A stretch of DNA of 53,653 bases from Bradyrhizobium nitroreducens (GCF_002776695.1 NZ_LFJC01000003.1:3393518-3447170), one strand, 5' to 3'; counted from the stretch's first letter, positions 1 through 8,174 are shown. Notes: generated from the letters alone by a model not told the origin. Translations and numbers: made by a program.

Positions 1-112
1 TCCCTGGCATCCCGGAAAATTCCGACCAAGCGCAATCATCCCGTCGACGCCGGACGACATCGCACCGCGCGAAGCGAGGCAGCAACCCATGCCGAATTAA
101 AGCTGCGTCCGA

Positions 113-137
113 GGAACAGACAGGGTTCCGCCCCGTT
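113..137 (+). promoter_or_regulatory. candidate EcfG (general stress sigma factor) promoter
   Basis: GGAAC at 113-117 is followed after exactly 16 bases by CGTT at 134-137. This matches the alphaproteobacterial EcfG consensus GGAAC-N16/17-CGTT. It points towards the small gene starting at 268 and would leave a leader of about 125 nt. The match is seen in the sequence; its use as a promoter is inferred. Confidence 0.55.
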
Positions 138-267
138 GTCCTCTCGCACTGGCGCGCCCTTGAAGCGGCCGACCATCCAGCGACAATCAATCGCTCCCGG
201 CCCGCGATCTGGACACGCCGGGTCCGCGCGTTTCCAGGTCGCGCCCATCGCCCACATCGAGGTCGAC

Positions 268-447
268 ATGACGAGAGATCATCCCCCGTCCCGGACTCTG
301 CGGGAAGCCAACAAAGCGTTCAAGCCGGCCGAGACCAAGAAGCCGATGACCGACTATGCGAAGGCGGAACAATCCCAGCGTGACAATCGCGAGCGCCTGA
401 AAGCGGAACGGCTGGCGCGAGAGGCGAAGGGAAGTCGTCCCAGATAA
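268..447 (+). CDS. small basic hypothetical protein (59 aa)
   Basis: A 59-residue, highly charged protein, rich in Lys, Arg, Glu and Ala, with no Cys and no membrane segment. The C-terminal half is a probable solvent-exposed helix (AEQSQRDNRERLKAERLARE). The ATG at 268 is chosen because GAGG precedes it by a few bases and the basic helical part lies wholly downstream; a longer in-frame reading from TTG 136 would start inside the candidate EcfG promoter. The small charged form and the promoter suggest a general-stress protein. The function is unknown to me. Confidence 0.6.
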   Translation: MTRDHPPSRTLREANKAFKPAETKKPMTDYAKAEQSQRDNRERLKAERLAREAKGSRPR

Positions 448-550
448 AGGGATGTCGACATCAGGGACGGCTCTCTGCCGCCATGCGCGGTGAGCGGCAG
501 ATCGAGCGTTATCGCCCTTCAAGTCCCGTGGCCTCTTTCCGGATCATGCT

Positions 551-775
551 TCAGAGCATCGAGAGAACGACCACTCCGTCCTCGAGATCTCCGGACGCCA
601 GTCGCGCCCGCGCGATACGCTCGAACTCCGTCCGGTATTTTTGAAGGTAGCTCAAGGCCTGCTTCTGCGTCTGAAAGGTCGTCGCAAGACGGCATAGCTG
701 TCGGCCTGCGCCAAGCGCGAGAAAGAAGGTGATTGTGCCGCCGCCATCCGGCTTGATCCTAGGCACGATCCGCAC
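551..775 (-). CDS. hypothetical protein (74 aa)
   Basis: A 74-residue protein with an N-terminal beta-like stretch (MRIVPRIKPDGGGTITFFLA) followed by a helical region containing QALSYLQKYRTEFERIARAR and an acidic, hydrophobic tail. The composition looks like a folded small cytosolic protein rather than an antisense artefact. I do not recognise a family. It stands alone on the minus strand between other short genes, and no clear promoter is visible. Confidence 0.55.
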   Translation of the reverse strand: MRIVPRIKPDGGGTITFFLALGAGRQLCRLATTFQTQKQALSYLQKYRTEFERIARARLASGDLEDGVVVLSML

Positions 776-829
776 TCTTTCGCATGTGAACGGCCCTCTT
801 CAGATTGTCGTCTGCACTGCCGTGTCAGG

Positions 830-1072
830 CTATCTCGGCAATTTCCTCGTGCGCTTCTTCGGCGCAGGCACCGGCGACGATGCGCGAAGACTGGCATCGG
901 CCGCTTCCTTGGCCTCACGCAGTTCGCGAAGCCGCGCCATGTTCTTGCGGACATCAACCCGCTGCTTTTCGGCATCCGCAATTGCCCGTGCGCCGTCTTC
1001 GGCGGCCACGCGTCGGCGCTCTGACCGCGCGATGGATTCGACAGACGGTTCGGCCGATTTCCTGGCGCTCAT
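830..1072 (-). CDS. small charged helical hypothetical protein (80 aa)
   Basis: From the ATG at 1072 this encodes 80 residues, starting MSARKSAEPS and ending in a basic tail (PAPKKRTRKLPR). The middle is a continuous Ala/Arg/Glu-rich helix with coiled-coil character (roughly residues 12-55). An in-frame ATG at 1123 would add 17 residues. I prefer 1072 because a purine-rich stretch (GGTGAG, then GAAGAG) lies just before it and the extra residues look unstructured. It is probably a cytosolic or nucleic-acid-associated protein, but the function is unknown. Confidence 0.5.
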   Translation of the reverse strand: MSARKSAEPSVESIARSERRRVAAEDGARAIADAEKQRVDVRKNMARLRELREAKEAADASLRASSPVPAPKKRTRKLPR

Positions 1073-1185
1073 CTCTTCGCGCTCACCTTTTTGCCTGCTC
1101 GGCAACGGAGAGAACCCGCTCAATCCTCACGATCGAGCGGGTCGCATAACCGTTTCAGTACATCCGTGAAACGGCCGTACAGAAC

Positions 1186-1395
1186 TCAAGCCAGCGAGAG
1201 ATTCTCAGCGCTGACCTTGCCCCGCATCTTGTCGGTCTTGGCCTCGAAGTTGACCTTCTGGCCCTCGGCGAGACCCGCAAGACCAGCCCGCTCGACCGCG
1301 CTGACGTGAACGAACACGTCATTGCCGCCGTCGTCGGGTTGAATGAATCCAAAGCCCTTTTGGCCGTTGAACCACTTCACAGTACCTGTCGTCAT
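1186..1395 (-). CDS. cspA: cold-shock protein CspA family
   Basis: A 69-residue single cold-shock domain, the normal length for this family. It binds single-stranded RNA or DNA and melts mRNA structure in the cytoplasm. RNP1 (KGFGFIQ, residues 13-19) and RNP2 (VFVHVSA, 27-33) are intact, and the start MTTGTVKWFN is canonical. The reading frame is open further upstream to 1695, but that part would be the 5' leader. A long leader is usual for csp mRNAs, whose structure controls translation with temperature. The gene is divergent from the damaged S21 gene at 1670. A weak hairpin (CCGTTTCA/TGAAACGG, 1150-1174) lies downstream. Confidence 0.93.
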   Translation of the reverse strand: MTTGTVKWFNGQKGFGFIQPDDGGNDVFVHVSAVERAGLAGLAEGQKVNFEAKTDKMRGKVSAENLSLA

Positions 1396-1669
1396 GATCT
1401 TCTCCAAAGCGCATAGGCGCGCATTCCGCGTGACGCTCACGCAGATCGATTCAATTCGTCGATGTCTATGGAAAAGGAGCCCGCAGGCGCATTCAACAAG
1501 CACAGCGGCTGAACGAACGAGCTGAAGATATACCTCCTTGCGATCACTTACAAGGCATGAGCCGGATTTAATTAACCCCTGCCCCTCCGGCGGACCGTTT
1601 TGGCAGCGAGGATGCGACTGCCGATATCTGGCACACATGCCAGAGGCTGGTCGAACAAGGGAGCCATCG

Positions 1670-1973
1670 GTGCAGATTTTCGTCCGCGACAACAATGTCG
1701 ATCAAGCACTCCGCCTATTGAATCGAAAGATGCTGCGCGAGGGGGTGTTCAAGCAGATGCGGCGCGCGCTTCTACGAGAAACCATCGGAGGCGGCGGCAC
1801 GGCGGAAATCTGATGCCGTGCGACGCCTCAGAAAGCAGGCGTGGAAACAGGCCATTCGCGACGGATTGATCGTCGTCAAGCCGCGAAAGCCGGTGACGGA
1901 CCGTGCGAGACGCCTCGCGCAAGCGACTGCTGCAGCGGCGAAGGGCTCCGACCTGACGCAACACTTGGACTGA
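1670..1973 (+). pseudogene. rpsU: ribosomal protein S21 paralogue, frameshifted
   Basis: GTG at 1670, preceded by AAGGGAG, opens with VQIFVRDNNVDQALRLLNRK, a clear S21 N-terminus, up to the codons for FKQMRRA. The frame then runs to a stop at 1811-1813. The rest of S21 continues in another frame from TTC at 1770 (FYEKPSEAAARRKSDAVRRL, then a basic tail ending TQHLD) to TGA at 1971-1973. The break is at a (GC)4 run, 1762-1769. A fifth GC unit would restore one reading frame of normal S21 length. S21 joins the 30S platform and assists initiation. The gene could be a decayed second copy, a phase-variable tract or a sequencing error. Confidence 0.8.
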
Positions 1974-1988
1974 ACCTGGATCGAGCGC

Positions 1989-2963
1989 TCAGCGATCTCC
2001 GCCGAGCAGCTGCCCGCGAAAGAACTGCACCACGGCGGCGTTGAAGTCGCGGTGAAAGGCCACCCTGTCGAAGCCTGCCGGCACGTCGGTGCAGATGCGC
2101 GGGACGGCCGCCGCGAGATCGGCCGAGCACGGTGCAAGGAACGCAAAGTGGCCGGCCGGCACGACATGAATGTCGGGCTTGCCCGGCAAGCCTTCCGCGA
2201 CGCGCGCGTTGCCTGCGCCGTCGCCGACGCCGGGCCCGCCGAATTGCGAGCGCCAGAACTGGAAAGGCACCTTGACGGCGGCGAGGTTCTCGCGCGTCAG
2301 GACAGTCGGCGCGGGATCGATGATGACAGCCGCGCGGATACGCGCATCGTGCACCGGTTCAGGCGGCGTCTCGCCGTTGTGCAGCTGTGCGCAAACGCCG
2401 GTCGTCTCCTTGCAGAGATTGGCGACCCTGCCAAAATCCGGCTTGGTCCCCATCAGCACGAGGCCGGTCGCGCCTCCGAGCGAGAAGCCGAAGAAGCCGA
2501 TCCGGGCGGGATCGATCACCGCCCTGTCCTTCCAGTCGCTCAACAGAAAATCGAGCAGGCGCACAATGTCCGCCGGGCGCGATCCCCAGACCGACAGCGT
2601 ATCGCGCTTCGAGGAGTCGCTGAACGTATCGCCGGCATGATTGATGGCGGCGACGATGAAGCCGGCATCGGCCAGCTCCTCCACCGTGTCGTGCTGCTGA
2701 CCGAAAAATCCGCCTCGGCCGTGCGAGTAGACGACAAGCGGCAGCTTTGCACCCGTGACGGGACAATCCTTCACGCCCTTCAGGTCGAAATCGGCGCCAA
2801 CGGAAAGACTGCCCAACGCCACATGCGTCGGCGCGGCCGCGCAGGGATACCAGATCGCGCCTGATAGCGCTGAATCGGACTGGAGCAGTTGAATGCCTGC
2901 AGCCTGCACAGGCGAGCCAAAACAGCAAAGGATGGCGGCAAAAGCCCAAAGCGTGCTGCGCAA
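1989..2963 (-). CDS. secreted alpha/beta hydrolase (dienelactone hydrolase / PAF-acetylhydrolase-like)
   Basis: A 324-residue predicted periplasmic hydrolase. Residues 1-21 (MRSTLWAFAAI...SPVQA) form a Sec signal peptide. LVVYSHGRGG (77-85) is the oxyanion-hole strand, GFSLGG (159-164) holds the nucleophile Ser161, IIDPAP (214-219) offers Asp216, and PAGHF (269-273) offers His272. I chose the TTG start at 2963 because a GGGGGGA ribosome site precedes it and the signal peptide starts there; the longer reading up to 3227 would overlap the gene at 3079. The substrate is unknown, probably an ester or short lipid. It is divergent from the next gene. Confidence 0.8.
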   Translation of the reverse strand: MRSTLWAFAAILCCFGSPVQAAGIQLLQSDSALSGAIWYPCAAAPTHVALGSLSVGADFDLKGVKDCPVTGAKLPLVVYSHGRGGFFGQQHDTVEELADAGFIVAAINHAGDTFSDSSKRDTLSVWGSRPADIVRLLDFLLSDWKDRAVIDPARIGFFGFSLGGATGLVLMGTKPDFGRVANLCKETTGVCAQLHNGETPPEPVHDARIRAAVIIDPAPTVLTRENLAAVKVPFQFWRSQFGGPGVGDGAGNARVAEGLPGKPDIHVVPAGHFAFLAPCSADLAAAVPRICTDVPAGFDRVAFHRDFNAAVVQFFRGQLLGGDR

Positions 2964-3078
2964 CGAAAATCCCCCCGATTTCGGGCGGGAGCTGATCGGG
3001 GAACGATAGCGAAATTGTGGCTGATTGATCAGGCGCGCATCCTGAAGCAAGCTGCCGGCAAACGAATGGGAGGTCAGC

Positions 3079-3768
3079 ATGTCACTGCTCGGCAAGGCCG
3101 CCGTCGCGATGTGGTGGAGCGTTCGCCCCGAGCAGCGCACCGAGTTCGGCGACTGGCATTCACATGAGCACTTTCCGGAGCGGATGAGCATCCCCGGCTT
3201 CCGGCGCGGATCGCGCTGGACCAGCACGACGGACGCGGAAGGCTTCTTCGTGCTCTATGAGCTGGAGCAGTACGAGATTCTCACATCGACAGGATATCTC
3301 GACCGGCTCAACGCGCCGACGCCGTGGTCGACGAAGATGATGCCGCATCATCTCGGCATGGTTCGCAGCCAGTGCCGGGTGGCGTCGAGCTTTGGCGGCG
3401 GCGTCGCGACGGCGCTTACGACCATCAGGCTTTCGCCGCAGGTTGGACGGGAGACGGAGCTTCGAGCACGCCTCTCGGAGACGCTTGGCACATTGGCGCA
3501 GCAGCCGGGACTGACCGGTGGCCATCTCCTCCTGACCGATACGCCGAGGACGAGCTCTCCCACGACCGAACAGCAGATCCGCGGCAAGGACCGCGCTGCC
3601 GATTGGATCGTGCTGCTGTCGGGTTACGATGCCGATGTGGTCGATGACGTGATCGCCGGCCAGCTCTCCCCGCCATGGCTTCACGGCGCAGGTGCGCGCG
3701 ACGACATCAAGACTGGCCGCTATCGGCTCGGCTTCACGATGACAGCGCAGGATGTCGCAACCGTCTAG
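3079..3768 (+). CDS. conserved hypothetical protein (229 aa), possible duplicated alpha-beta barrel
   Basis: A cytosolic protein without signal peptide or membrane segment. The N-terminal part (WWSVRPEQRTEFGDWHSHEHFPERMSI broken over 12-38) has a His-rich segment resembling EthD or antibiotic-biosynthesis-monooxygenase-like dimeric alpha-beta barrels, where the phrase DWHSHEH sits near the active cavity. The second half has a similar alternation of strands and helices (TALTTIRLSP; DWIVLLSGYDAD). The likely role is a small oxygenase or a binding protein, but this is an inference from pattern only. It starts about 115 bp from the divergent hydrolase start. Confidence 0.65.
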   Translation: MSLLGKAAVAMWWSVRPEQRTEFGDWHSHEHFPERMSIPGFRRGSRWTSTTDAEGFFVLYELEQYEILTSTGYLDRLNAPTPWSTKMMPHHLGMVRSQCRVASSFGGGVATALTTIRLSPQVGRETELRARLSETLGTLAQQPGLTGGHLLLTDTPRTSSPTTEQQIRGKDRAADWIVLLSGYDADVVDDVIAGQLSPPWLHGAGARDDIKTGRYRLGFTMTAQDVATV

Positions 3769-3901
3769 CGACCCGGCCGGACGCCTTCTCAAAAAAAATC
3801 GAGGACGCCTGTCGGATCGGCGACGTCCGCGTCGTCCTCGTGACATGGTTGGGCCATAGACGCCGATGTCGGGCCCACCAATTGGAAAAGGATCAAGAAA
3901 C

Positions 3902-4345
3902 ATGCCCGGCACCGTCCGCCTGCACCGCGTTCTCGCCACCAGCCCGCAAAAAGTCTATCGCGCCTTCCTGGAGGCCGATGCGATGGCGAAATGGCTGCCG
4001 CCGAACGGCTTCACCTGCACCGTGCATCACTTCGAGCCCAAGGTCGGCGGAACCTTCAAGATGTCGTTCCGGAACTTCACGACAGGCAATGGCCATTCCT
4101 TCGGCGGCGAATTTCTCGAGCTCGTGCCCGGCGAACGGCTCCGCTACACCGACAGGTTCGACGATCCCAACCTGCCCGGCGAGATCCAGGTGACAGTGAT
4201 CCTGAAGAAGGTGTCGGTCGGCACCGAGATCGACATCACGCAGTCAGGCCTTCCCGACGTCATTCCCGTCGAAGCCTGCTATCTCGGCTGGCAGGAATCG
4301 CTGCGCAATCTGGCGAAGCTCGTCGAGCCCGAGATCAACCAGTAG
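3902..4345 (+). CDS. SRPBCC (AHSA1/START-like) family protein
   Basis: A 147-residue START/AHSA1-fold protein. Features of the family are the opening strand TVRLHRVLATSPQKVYRAF, the tryptophan segment AMAKWLPPNGF, the GGTFKMSF strand and the ending helix YLGWQESLRNLAKLVEPEI. Such proteins bind hydrophobic ligands in a deep cavity, and the bacterial ones often accompany ArsR regulators, none of which is present here. ATG 3902 is preferred over the ATG at 3866 because AAAAGGA lies 9-15 bases upstream of it and homology-like sequence starts there. The ligand is unknown. Confidence 0.8.
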   Translation: MPGTVRLHRVLATSPQKVYRAFLEADAMAKWLPPNGFTCTVHHFEPKVGGTFKMSFRNFTTGNGHSFGGEFLELVPGERLRYTDRFDDPNLPGEIQVTVILKKVSVGTEIDITQSGLPDVIPVEACYLGWQESLRNLAKLVEPEINQ

Positions 4346-4360
4346 CGGTTCGATCAGTAT

Positions 4361-4480
4361 CGGGGGGCAAAGGCGCGCTTGCGCCGTGCCCACGATCTTC
4401 CTGATACGGCGACAGGCGCGTGGGCACGCTTCCGCCTTCGCTCTGCGAGCTACGGCGGACAAGTCGCTTTGCCCGCCCTC
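4361..4480. repeat. nested-palindrome intergenic repeat
   Basis: Two nested inverted pairs are visible: outer GGGCAAAG (4365-4372) with CTTTGCCC (4467-4474), and inner CGTGCCCACG (4385-4394) with CGTGGGCACG (4419-4428). A stretch near 4429-4468 recurs in inverted orientation at 12044-12084 with only a few mismatches. The gap 4346-4575 holds no gene. This is a dispersed palindromic element of the kind common in Bradyrhizobium intergenic DNA. Confidence 0.75.
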
Positions 4481-4575
4481 GGCCCTGTTCGATCAGATGC
4501 ACAAAGCTTCCCGGCCTCGCCGCGGAGACAGCCTGGATTGCTTCGCTACGCTCGCAACGAGGGAATGGACGATTG

Positions 4576-5907
4576 CTACCCGCCCGCCTTCGGCGCCAGC
4601 CCGCCATCGGCCGTCCAGCGATCGGGGTCGGGGCTGTGGCCGATCAGCGCCAGGCCATAGGCGATCGACTCGAACTGGTCGCCCGACATCAGCCGTTCAT
4701 TGCCGAACCGGTCAGCGAACAGTTTTCTCACCGCAGGTACGAACGACGTGCCGCCGGTCAGGAACACCTTCTCGACGTCGCGCGCGGTGATGCCGGATTC
4801 GTTCAGCACCTTGTCGACGGTGGCGCCCAGCCGGGCGATGTCGTCGGCGATCCAGCCTTCGAAATTCTTCCGCGTGATGGCTGCGCCGATGTCGACGCCG
4901 CCGCCCTTGAAGTGGAAATCGACCTCGTCCTGCGCCGACAGCGCAACCTTGGCATCGGACACCGCGCGATACAGCGAAAAGCCGAGGTCGAGGTCGACGA
5001 TGGTGATGAAATCCTCGAGCAGCTTCGGCTTCAGCGCGGTGCGCGCAAGTTCGCGGAGCTCGCGCAGATCGCCGTTGCTCTTCATCATCGCCAGCTGATG
5101 CCAGCGCGCGAGATTGGTGTAATGGCCGCTCGGCACCGGCAGCACCTTGTCGAACGAGCGGAAGCTGGAGCCCTTGCCGAGCCGCGGTGAGACGACATGG
5201 TCAACGATGCGATAGTCGAACGTGTCGCCGGCAACGCCGATGCCGGCGTGCCCCAGCGGCTCGGCGCGCAAGGCACCGCCTGCGCGCGAAAAGCGCATCA
5301 CGGAAAAGTCGCTGGTGCCGCCGCCGAAATCGGCGACCAGCACGGTGGCATCGCGCTCCAGCCGCCGGGCAAAGGAGAACGCCGCGCCGACGGGCTCGTA
5401 GACATAGCGCGCGTGGCCGGCCCCGAGGCGCTCGAACGCGGCGCGGTAGCGCTGCATCGCCAGTGCCTCGTCGGGATTGCCGCCGGCAAAGCGCACGGGA
5501 CGGCCGACGGTAATCGTCGACGTTTCGAAGCCGAACTTCTCGCCGCCATGGCGCGCCAATGTCCGCAGGAACGCCGCCAGGATGTCCTCGAACTTGAAAC
5601 GCTGCCGGAACACCTGGGTGGTGTTGAAGCTGCTGCTGGCCGCGAAAGTCTTGAACGACTGCAGGAAGCGGTAGACGTGGCGGCCTTCGAGAAACGTCTC
5701 GATCGCCCACGGCCCGCCTTCGGCCTGGGCGCCCGCGCCCGGCCGGTCCTCCCAGAAGCACAGGGCGGACACGTAGACGCTGTGGCGCTGTCCGCCGTGA
5801 TCGAAGCGGATGGCCTCGACCCGGCGGTCGTCAGCCGCAAGGGCGACAACGGTATTGCTGGTCCCAAAATCGATGCCGATCGAGACGGCGGGCGGGGCGC
5901 TCGACAT
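4576..5907 (-). CDS. yegD: Hsp70-like chaperone, YegD type
   Basis: A 443-residue protein close in size to E. coli YegD (about 450). It contains the actin-like ATPase of Hsp70 without a complete substrate-binding domain. Motifs: phosphate 1 GIDFGTSNTVVALA near the N-terminus, phosphate 2 VADFGGGTSDFSV in the middle, and the adenosine motif FLTGGTSFVPAVRKLF near the end. It is presumably a cytosolic ATP-dependent chaperone or a DnaK relative with a narrow client. The start at 5907 (MSSAPPAVSIGIDFG) is chosen because the ATPase begins there; the open frame extends to 5982. No J-protein or nucleotide exchange factor is adjacent. Confidence 0.88.
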   Translation of the reverse strand: MSSAPPAVSIGIDFGTSNTVVALAADDRRVEAIRFDHGGQRHSVYVSALCFWEDRPGAGAQAEGGPWAIETFLEGRHVYRFLQSFKTFAASSSFNTTQVFRQRFKFEDILAAFLRTLARHGGEKFGFETSTITVGRPVRFAGGNPDEALAMQRYRAAFERLGAGHARYVYEPVGAAFSFARRLERDATVLVADFGGGTSDFSVMRFSRAGGALRAEPLGHAGIGVAGDTFDYRIVDHVVSPRLGKGSSFRSFDKVLPVPSGHYTNLARWHQLAMMKSNGDLRELRELARTALKPKLLEDFITIVDLDLGFSLYRAVSDAKVALSAQDEVDFHFKGGGVDIGAAITRKNFEGWIADDIARLGATVDKVLNESGITARDVEKVFLTGGTSFVPAVRKLFADRFGNERLMSGDQFESIAYGLALIGHSPDPDRWTADGGLAPKAGG

Positions 5908-6171
5908 GAACCACTCTGACAGATGATTGGAAGGGGGCAGACCACTAGCGGCTTTGACTTGCCCTGCCAAGGCCTCGGCCATGGCCGCCCTCTTCGGGGC
6001 GCGCCCGACCGCTCACCCCTGATTCCGTAGCTTTTCGCGGCCGAATAGGGCCGCCGGGCGGCCGGAGCTCCCTTTTCGCCGGCGTATTTAAGCCCGGATC
6101 GGTCGTATTAACCCGGCATTATGCTGCAATGCGGTGCTTCCCATGCTGCCATGCAAACAAATGCGTAAACG

Positions 6172-6190
6172 TTGGCATCTGGTATACATA
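6172..6190 (+). promoter_or_regulatory. shared element TTGGCAT-N3-GTATAC, copy 1
   Basis: TTGGCATCTGGTATACATA lies 55 bp before the ATG of the 45-residue gene. The same layout (7-mer, 3-base gap, 6-mer) precedes three more genes, at 6560, 8056 and 9624. A partial relative (GGCATTATG) lies at about 6115. The GTATAC core is palindromic, which suits a dimeric regulator. The protein that binds is unknown. Confidence 0.7.
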
Positions 6191-6245
6191 GATTGTCCTG
6201 CGAAACGAGACACCAGGACTGACCGTCTCGAGAAAAGGATTTCCA

Positions 6246-6383
6246 ATGGCCAAGACCGCTTCCGTCGCTTTCGCTCCGTCCGCCTCGCTGTTCAGCCGCT
6301 TTCTGGCTGCGGTTGACCGTTTCCTGATGGCGAGCGCCGAGATCTCGAACCACAATGGCGACCTGCCCCGTTTCGGCCTGTAA
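6246..6383 (+). CDS. 45-residue small protein
   Basis: MAKTASVAFAPSASLFSRFL opens a 45-residue protein with one amphipathic helix (about residues 14-33) and a C-terminal segment NHNGDLPRFGL. AAAGGA precedes the ATG by 6-8 bases. Small proteins ending in a similar NGD-PR motif are familiar to me from Bradyrhizobium genomes, without assigned function. The gene is monocistronic: its own upstream element is at 6172 and a strong terminator at 6451. Because it shares that element with two OxlT genes and a CBS gene, it may belong to the same regulon. No signal peptide or full membrane helix is seen. Confidence 0.7.
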   Translation: MAKTASVAFAPSASLFSRFLAAVDRFLMASAEISNHNGDLPRFGL

Positions 6384-6450
6384 GCCGGCTTTCCCGCGCC
6401 GCCACACAGCTCGGCCGGGTTTCAGAGCAGCTCGCATACGACTTTTGATG

Positions 6451-6480
6451 AATGGCCCCGCACGACGGGGCCATTTCTAC
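6451..6480 (+). terminator. rho-independent terminator
   Basis: A perfect 10-bp stem, AATGGCCCCG (6451-6460) with CGGGGCCATT (6466-6475), a 5-base loop and a short T-rich tail. It ends the transcript of the 45-residue gene before the next promoter region. Confidence 0.8.
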
Positions 6481-6559
6481 TTGTGCTGTCCCGAGTCACA
6501 GCCGCGGCGGGAGCAAGCCTGCGGCATTTGCGCACGGTGGCCGGACCAGCGCTTGAAGC

Positions 6560-6578
6560 TTGGCATAATGCATACAAG
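6560..6578 (+). promoter_or_regulatory. shared element TTGGCAT-N3-GCATAC, copy 2
   Basis: TTGGCATAATGCATACAAG lies 50 bp before the first oxlT-like start. GGCAT (6562-6566) and ATGCC (6580-6584) form an inverted pair around the GCATAC core. AGCGCTTGA just upstream (6549-6557 region) is shared with copy 4. Confidence 0.7.
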
Positions 6579-6628
6579 AATGCCCCTCCAGCGCTCGCAT
6601 AAAAATTAGAGGCGCCACGGGAGGCTTT

Positions 6629-7918
6629 ATGACGGACATGGTGCAGGCAACCGCCCCTACAACAGCGCGCGTTAGCGACACGTATCGCTGGGCGCAACTG
6701 GCGATCGGTGTAGGCGCGATGGTGATGATCGCCAACTATCAATACGGCTGGACGTTCTTCGTCCCCGACATCCAGAAGAAGTTCGGCTGGGATCGCGCCT
6801 CGATCCAATGGGCCTTCACCCTCTTCGTCCTGTTCGAGACCTGGCTGGTGCCGATCGAAGGATGGTTCGTCGACAAATACGGTCCGCGCATCGTCGTGCT
6901 GGTCGGCGGCGTGCTCTGCGCCCTCGGCTGGGCGATCAACGCACAGGCCACCACGCTCAACGGCTATTACCTCGGCATGATCGTCGCGGGCATCGGCGCC
7001 GGCGGCGTCTACGGCACCTGCGTCGGCAACGCGCTGAAGTGGTTTCCGGACAAGCGCGGTCTTGCCGCAGGCATCACGGCCGCGGGCTTCGGTGCAGGCT
7101 CCGCGCTGACGGTGGCGCCGATCCAGGCCATGATCAAGGACTCCGGCTTCCAGACCACCTTCCTCTATTTCGGCCTCGGCCAGGGCATCATCATCTGCAT
7201 CCTCGCCTTCTTCCTGCTGGCGCCGAAAGCGGGCCAGGTGCCGAACGTCGTCGCCAACGCCAACCTGCTGCAGACGCGACGCAACTATCAGCCGACCGAG
7301 GTGCTGCGTCAGCCGATCTTCTGGCTGATGTACTTCATGTTCGTGATCGTCGGCGCCGGCGGGTTGATGGTGACGGCAAATCTGAAGCCGATCGCCGCCG
7401 ACTGGAAGGTCGACAACGTGCCGGTCACGCTGATGGCGGTGACGATGACGGCTGTGACGTTCGCGGCCACGATCGACCGCGTGCTCAACGGCCTGACGCG
7501 TCCGTTCTTCGGCTGGATCTCCGACATGATCGGCCGCGAGAACACGATGTTCATCGCCTTCGGCATGGAAGGTTTCGGCATCTGGATGCTCTACCTCTGG
7601 GGCCACGATCCGATCTGGTTCGTGCTGCTCTCGGGCTTCGTGTTCTTCGCCTGGGGTGAGATCTACTCGCTGTTCCCCTCGACCTGCACCGACACGTTCG
7701 GCGCCAAGTTCGCGACCACCAATGCCGGCCTGCTCTACACCGCGAAGGGCACAGCCGCGCTGCTGGTGCCGATCGCCAACTACATGCAGCAGTCGTCGGG
7801 CACATGGGACAGCGTGTTCATCATCGCAGCCGGCGCCAACATCCTGGCCTCGCTGCTGGCGATCGCGCTGCTCAAGCCCTGGCGCAAGATCGTGGTCGCG
7901 AAGTCGACCGTCGCCTGA
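6629..7918 (+). CDS. oxlT: OxlT-like oxalate/formate antiporter (MFS), first copy
   Basis: A 429-residue, twelve-helix inner-membrane carrier of the major facilitator superfamily. The opening helix holds ANYQYGWTFFVPDI, the family's loop-2-like motif is FVDKYGPR, and YGTCVGNALKWFPDKRGLAA is typical of OxlT relatives. YTAKGTAALLVP in the eleventh helix places Lys373 where the oxalate-binding lysine of Oxalobacter OxlT lies. Such proteins exchange oxalate for formate, and other dicarboxylates are possible. A GGGAGG site precedes the ATG. A terminator at 7948 separates it from a close paralogue at 8175. The enzymes of oxalate breakdown are not in the window, so the substrate is inferred from family alone. 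Confidence 0.85.
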   Translation: MTDMVQATAPTTARVSDTYRWAQLAIGVGAMVMIANYQYGWTFFVPDIQKKFGWDRASIQWAFTLFVLFETWLVPIEGWFVDKYGPRIVVLVGGVLCALGWAINAQATTLNGYYLGMIVAGIGAGGVYGTCVGNALKWFPDKRGLAAGITAAGFGAGSALTVAPIQAMIKDSGFQTTFLYFGLGQGIIICILAFFLLAPKAGQVPNVVANANLLQTRRNYQPTEVLRQPIFWLMYFMFVIVGAGGLMVTANLKPIAADWKVDNVPVTLMAVTMTAVTFAATIDRVLNGLTRPFFGWISDMIGRENTMFIAFGMEGFGIWMLYLWGHDPIWFVLLSGFVFFAWGEIYSLFPSTCTDTFGAKFATTNAGLLYTAKGTAALLVPIANYMQQSSGTWDSVFIIAAGANILASLLAIALLKPWRKIVVAKSTVA

Positions 7919-7947
7919 CGAACTCTACAGCAGCTTCAAGACGACGA

Positions 7948-7973
7948 CGCCCGGCCTCACGGCCGGGCGTTTT
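7948..7973 (+). terminator. rho-independent terminator
   Basis: Perfect 9-bp stem CGCCCGGCC (7948-7956) with GGCCGGGCG (7961-7969), a TCAC loop and a following TTTT. It ends the first oxlT-like transcript. Confidence 0.88.
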
Positions 7974-8055
7974 CGTTTGGGCGCAGTCGTGGCCGCTGCC
8001 CCCCGGACTGGAACCGTAGATTTTGTGACAATCCGCCGCAGTTAGGACTTGCTTT

Positions 8056-8074
8056 CTGGAATATGGTATACCAA
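8056..8074 (+). promoter_or_regulatory. shared element CTGGAAT-N3-GTATAC, copy 3
   Basis: CTGGAATATGGTATACCAA lies 100 bp before the second oxlT-like start. It contains the perfect palindrome TTGGTATACCAA-like core TGGTATACCA (8065-8074 less one edge base), the best dyad of the four copies. It resembles sites of FadR-type GntR regulators. That is an inference. Confidence 0.62.
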
Positions 8075-8174
8075 GCTGCCCGCCGCGCTTGCGACGATAA
8101 GCCACAATATTTGCGACACTGGGTCATCTTGCCATCCCAGGTCGCAATCAATCAGGCGCGTTGGGAGGTTCTTG

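Noticed and set aside
1989..3227. Longer hydrolase gene starting at 3227
   Set aside because: It would overlap the divergent gene at 3079 and bury the signal peptide; TTG 2963 with a GGGGGGA site gives a proper secreted protein.
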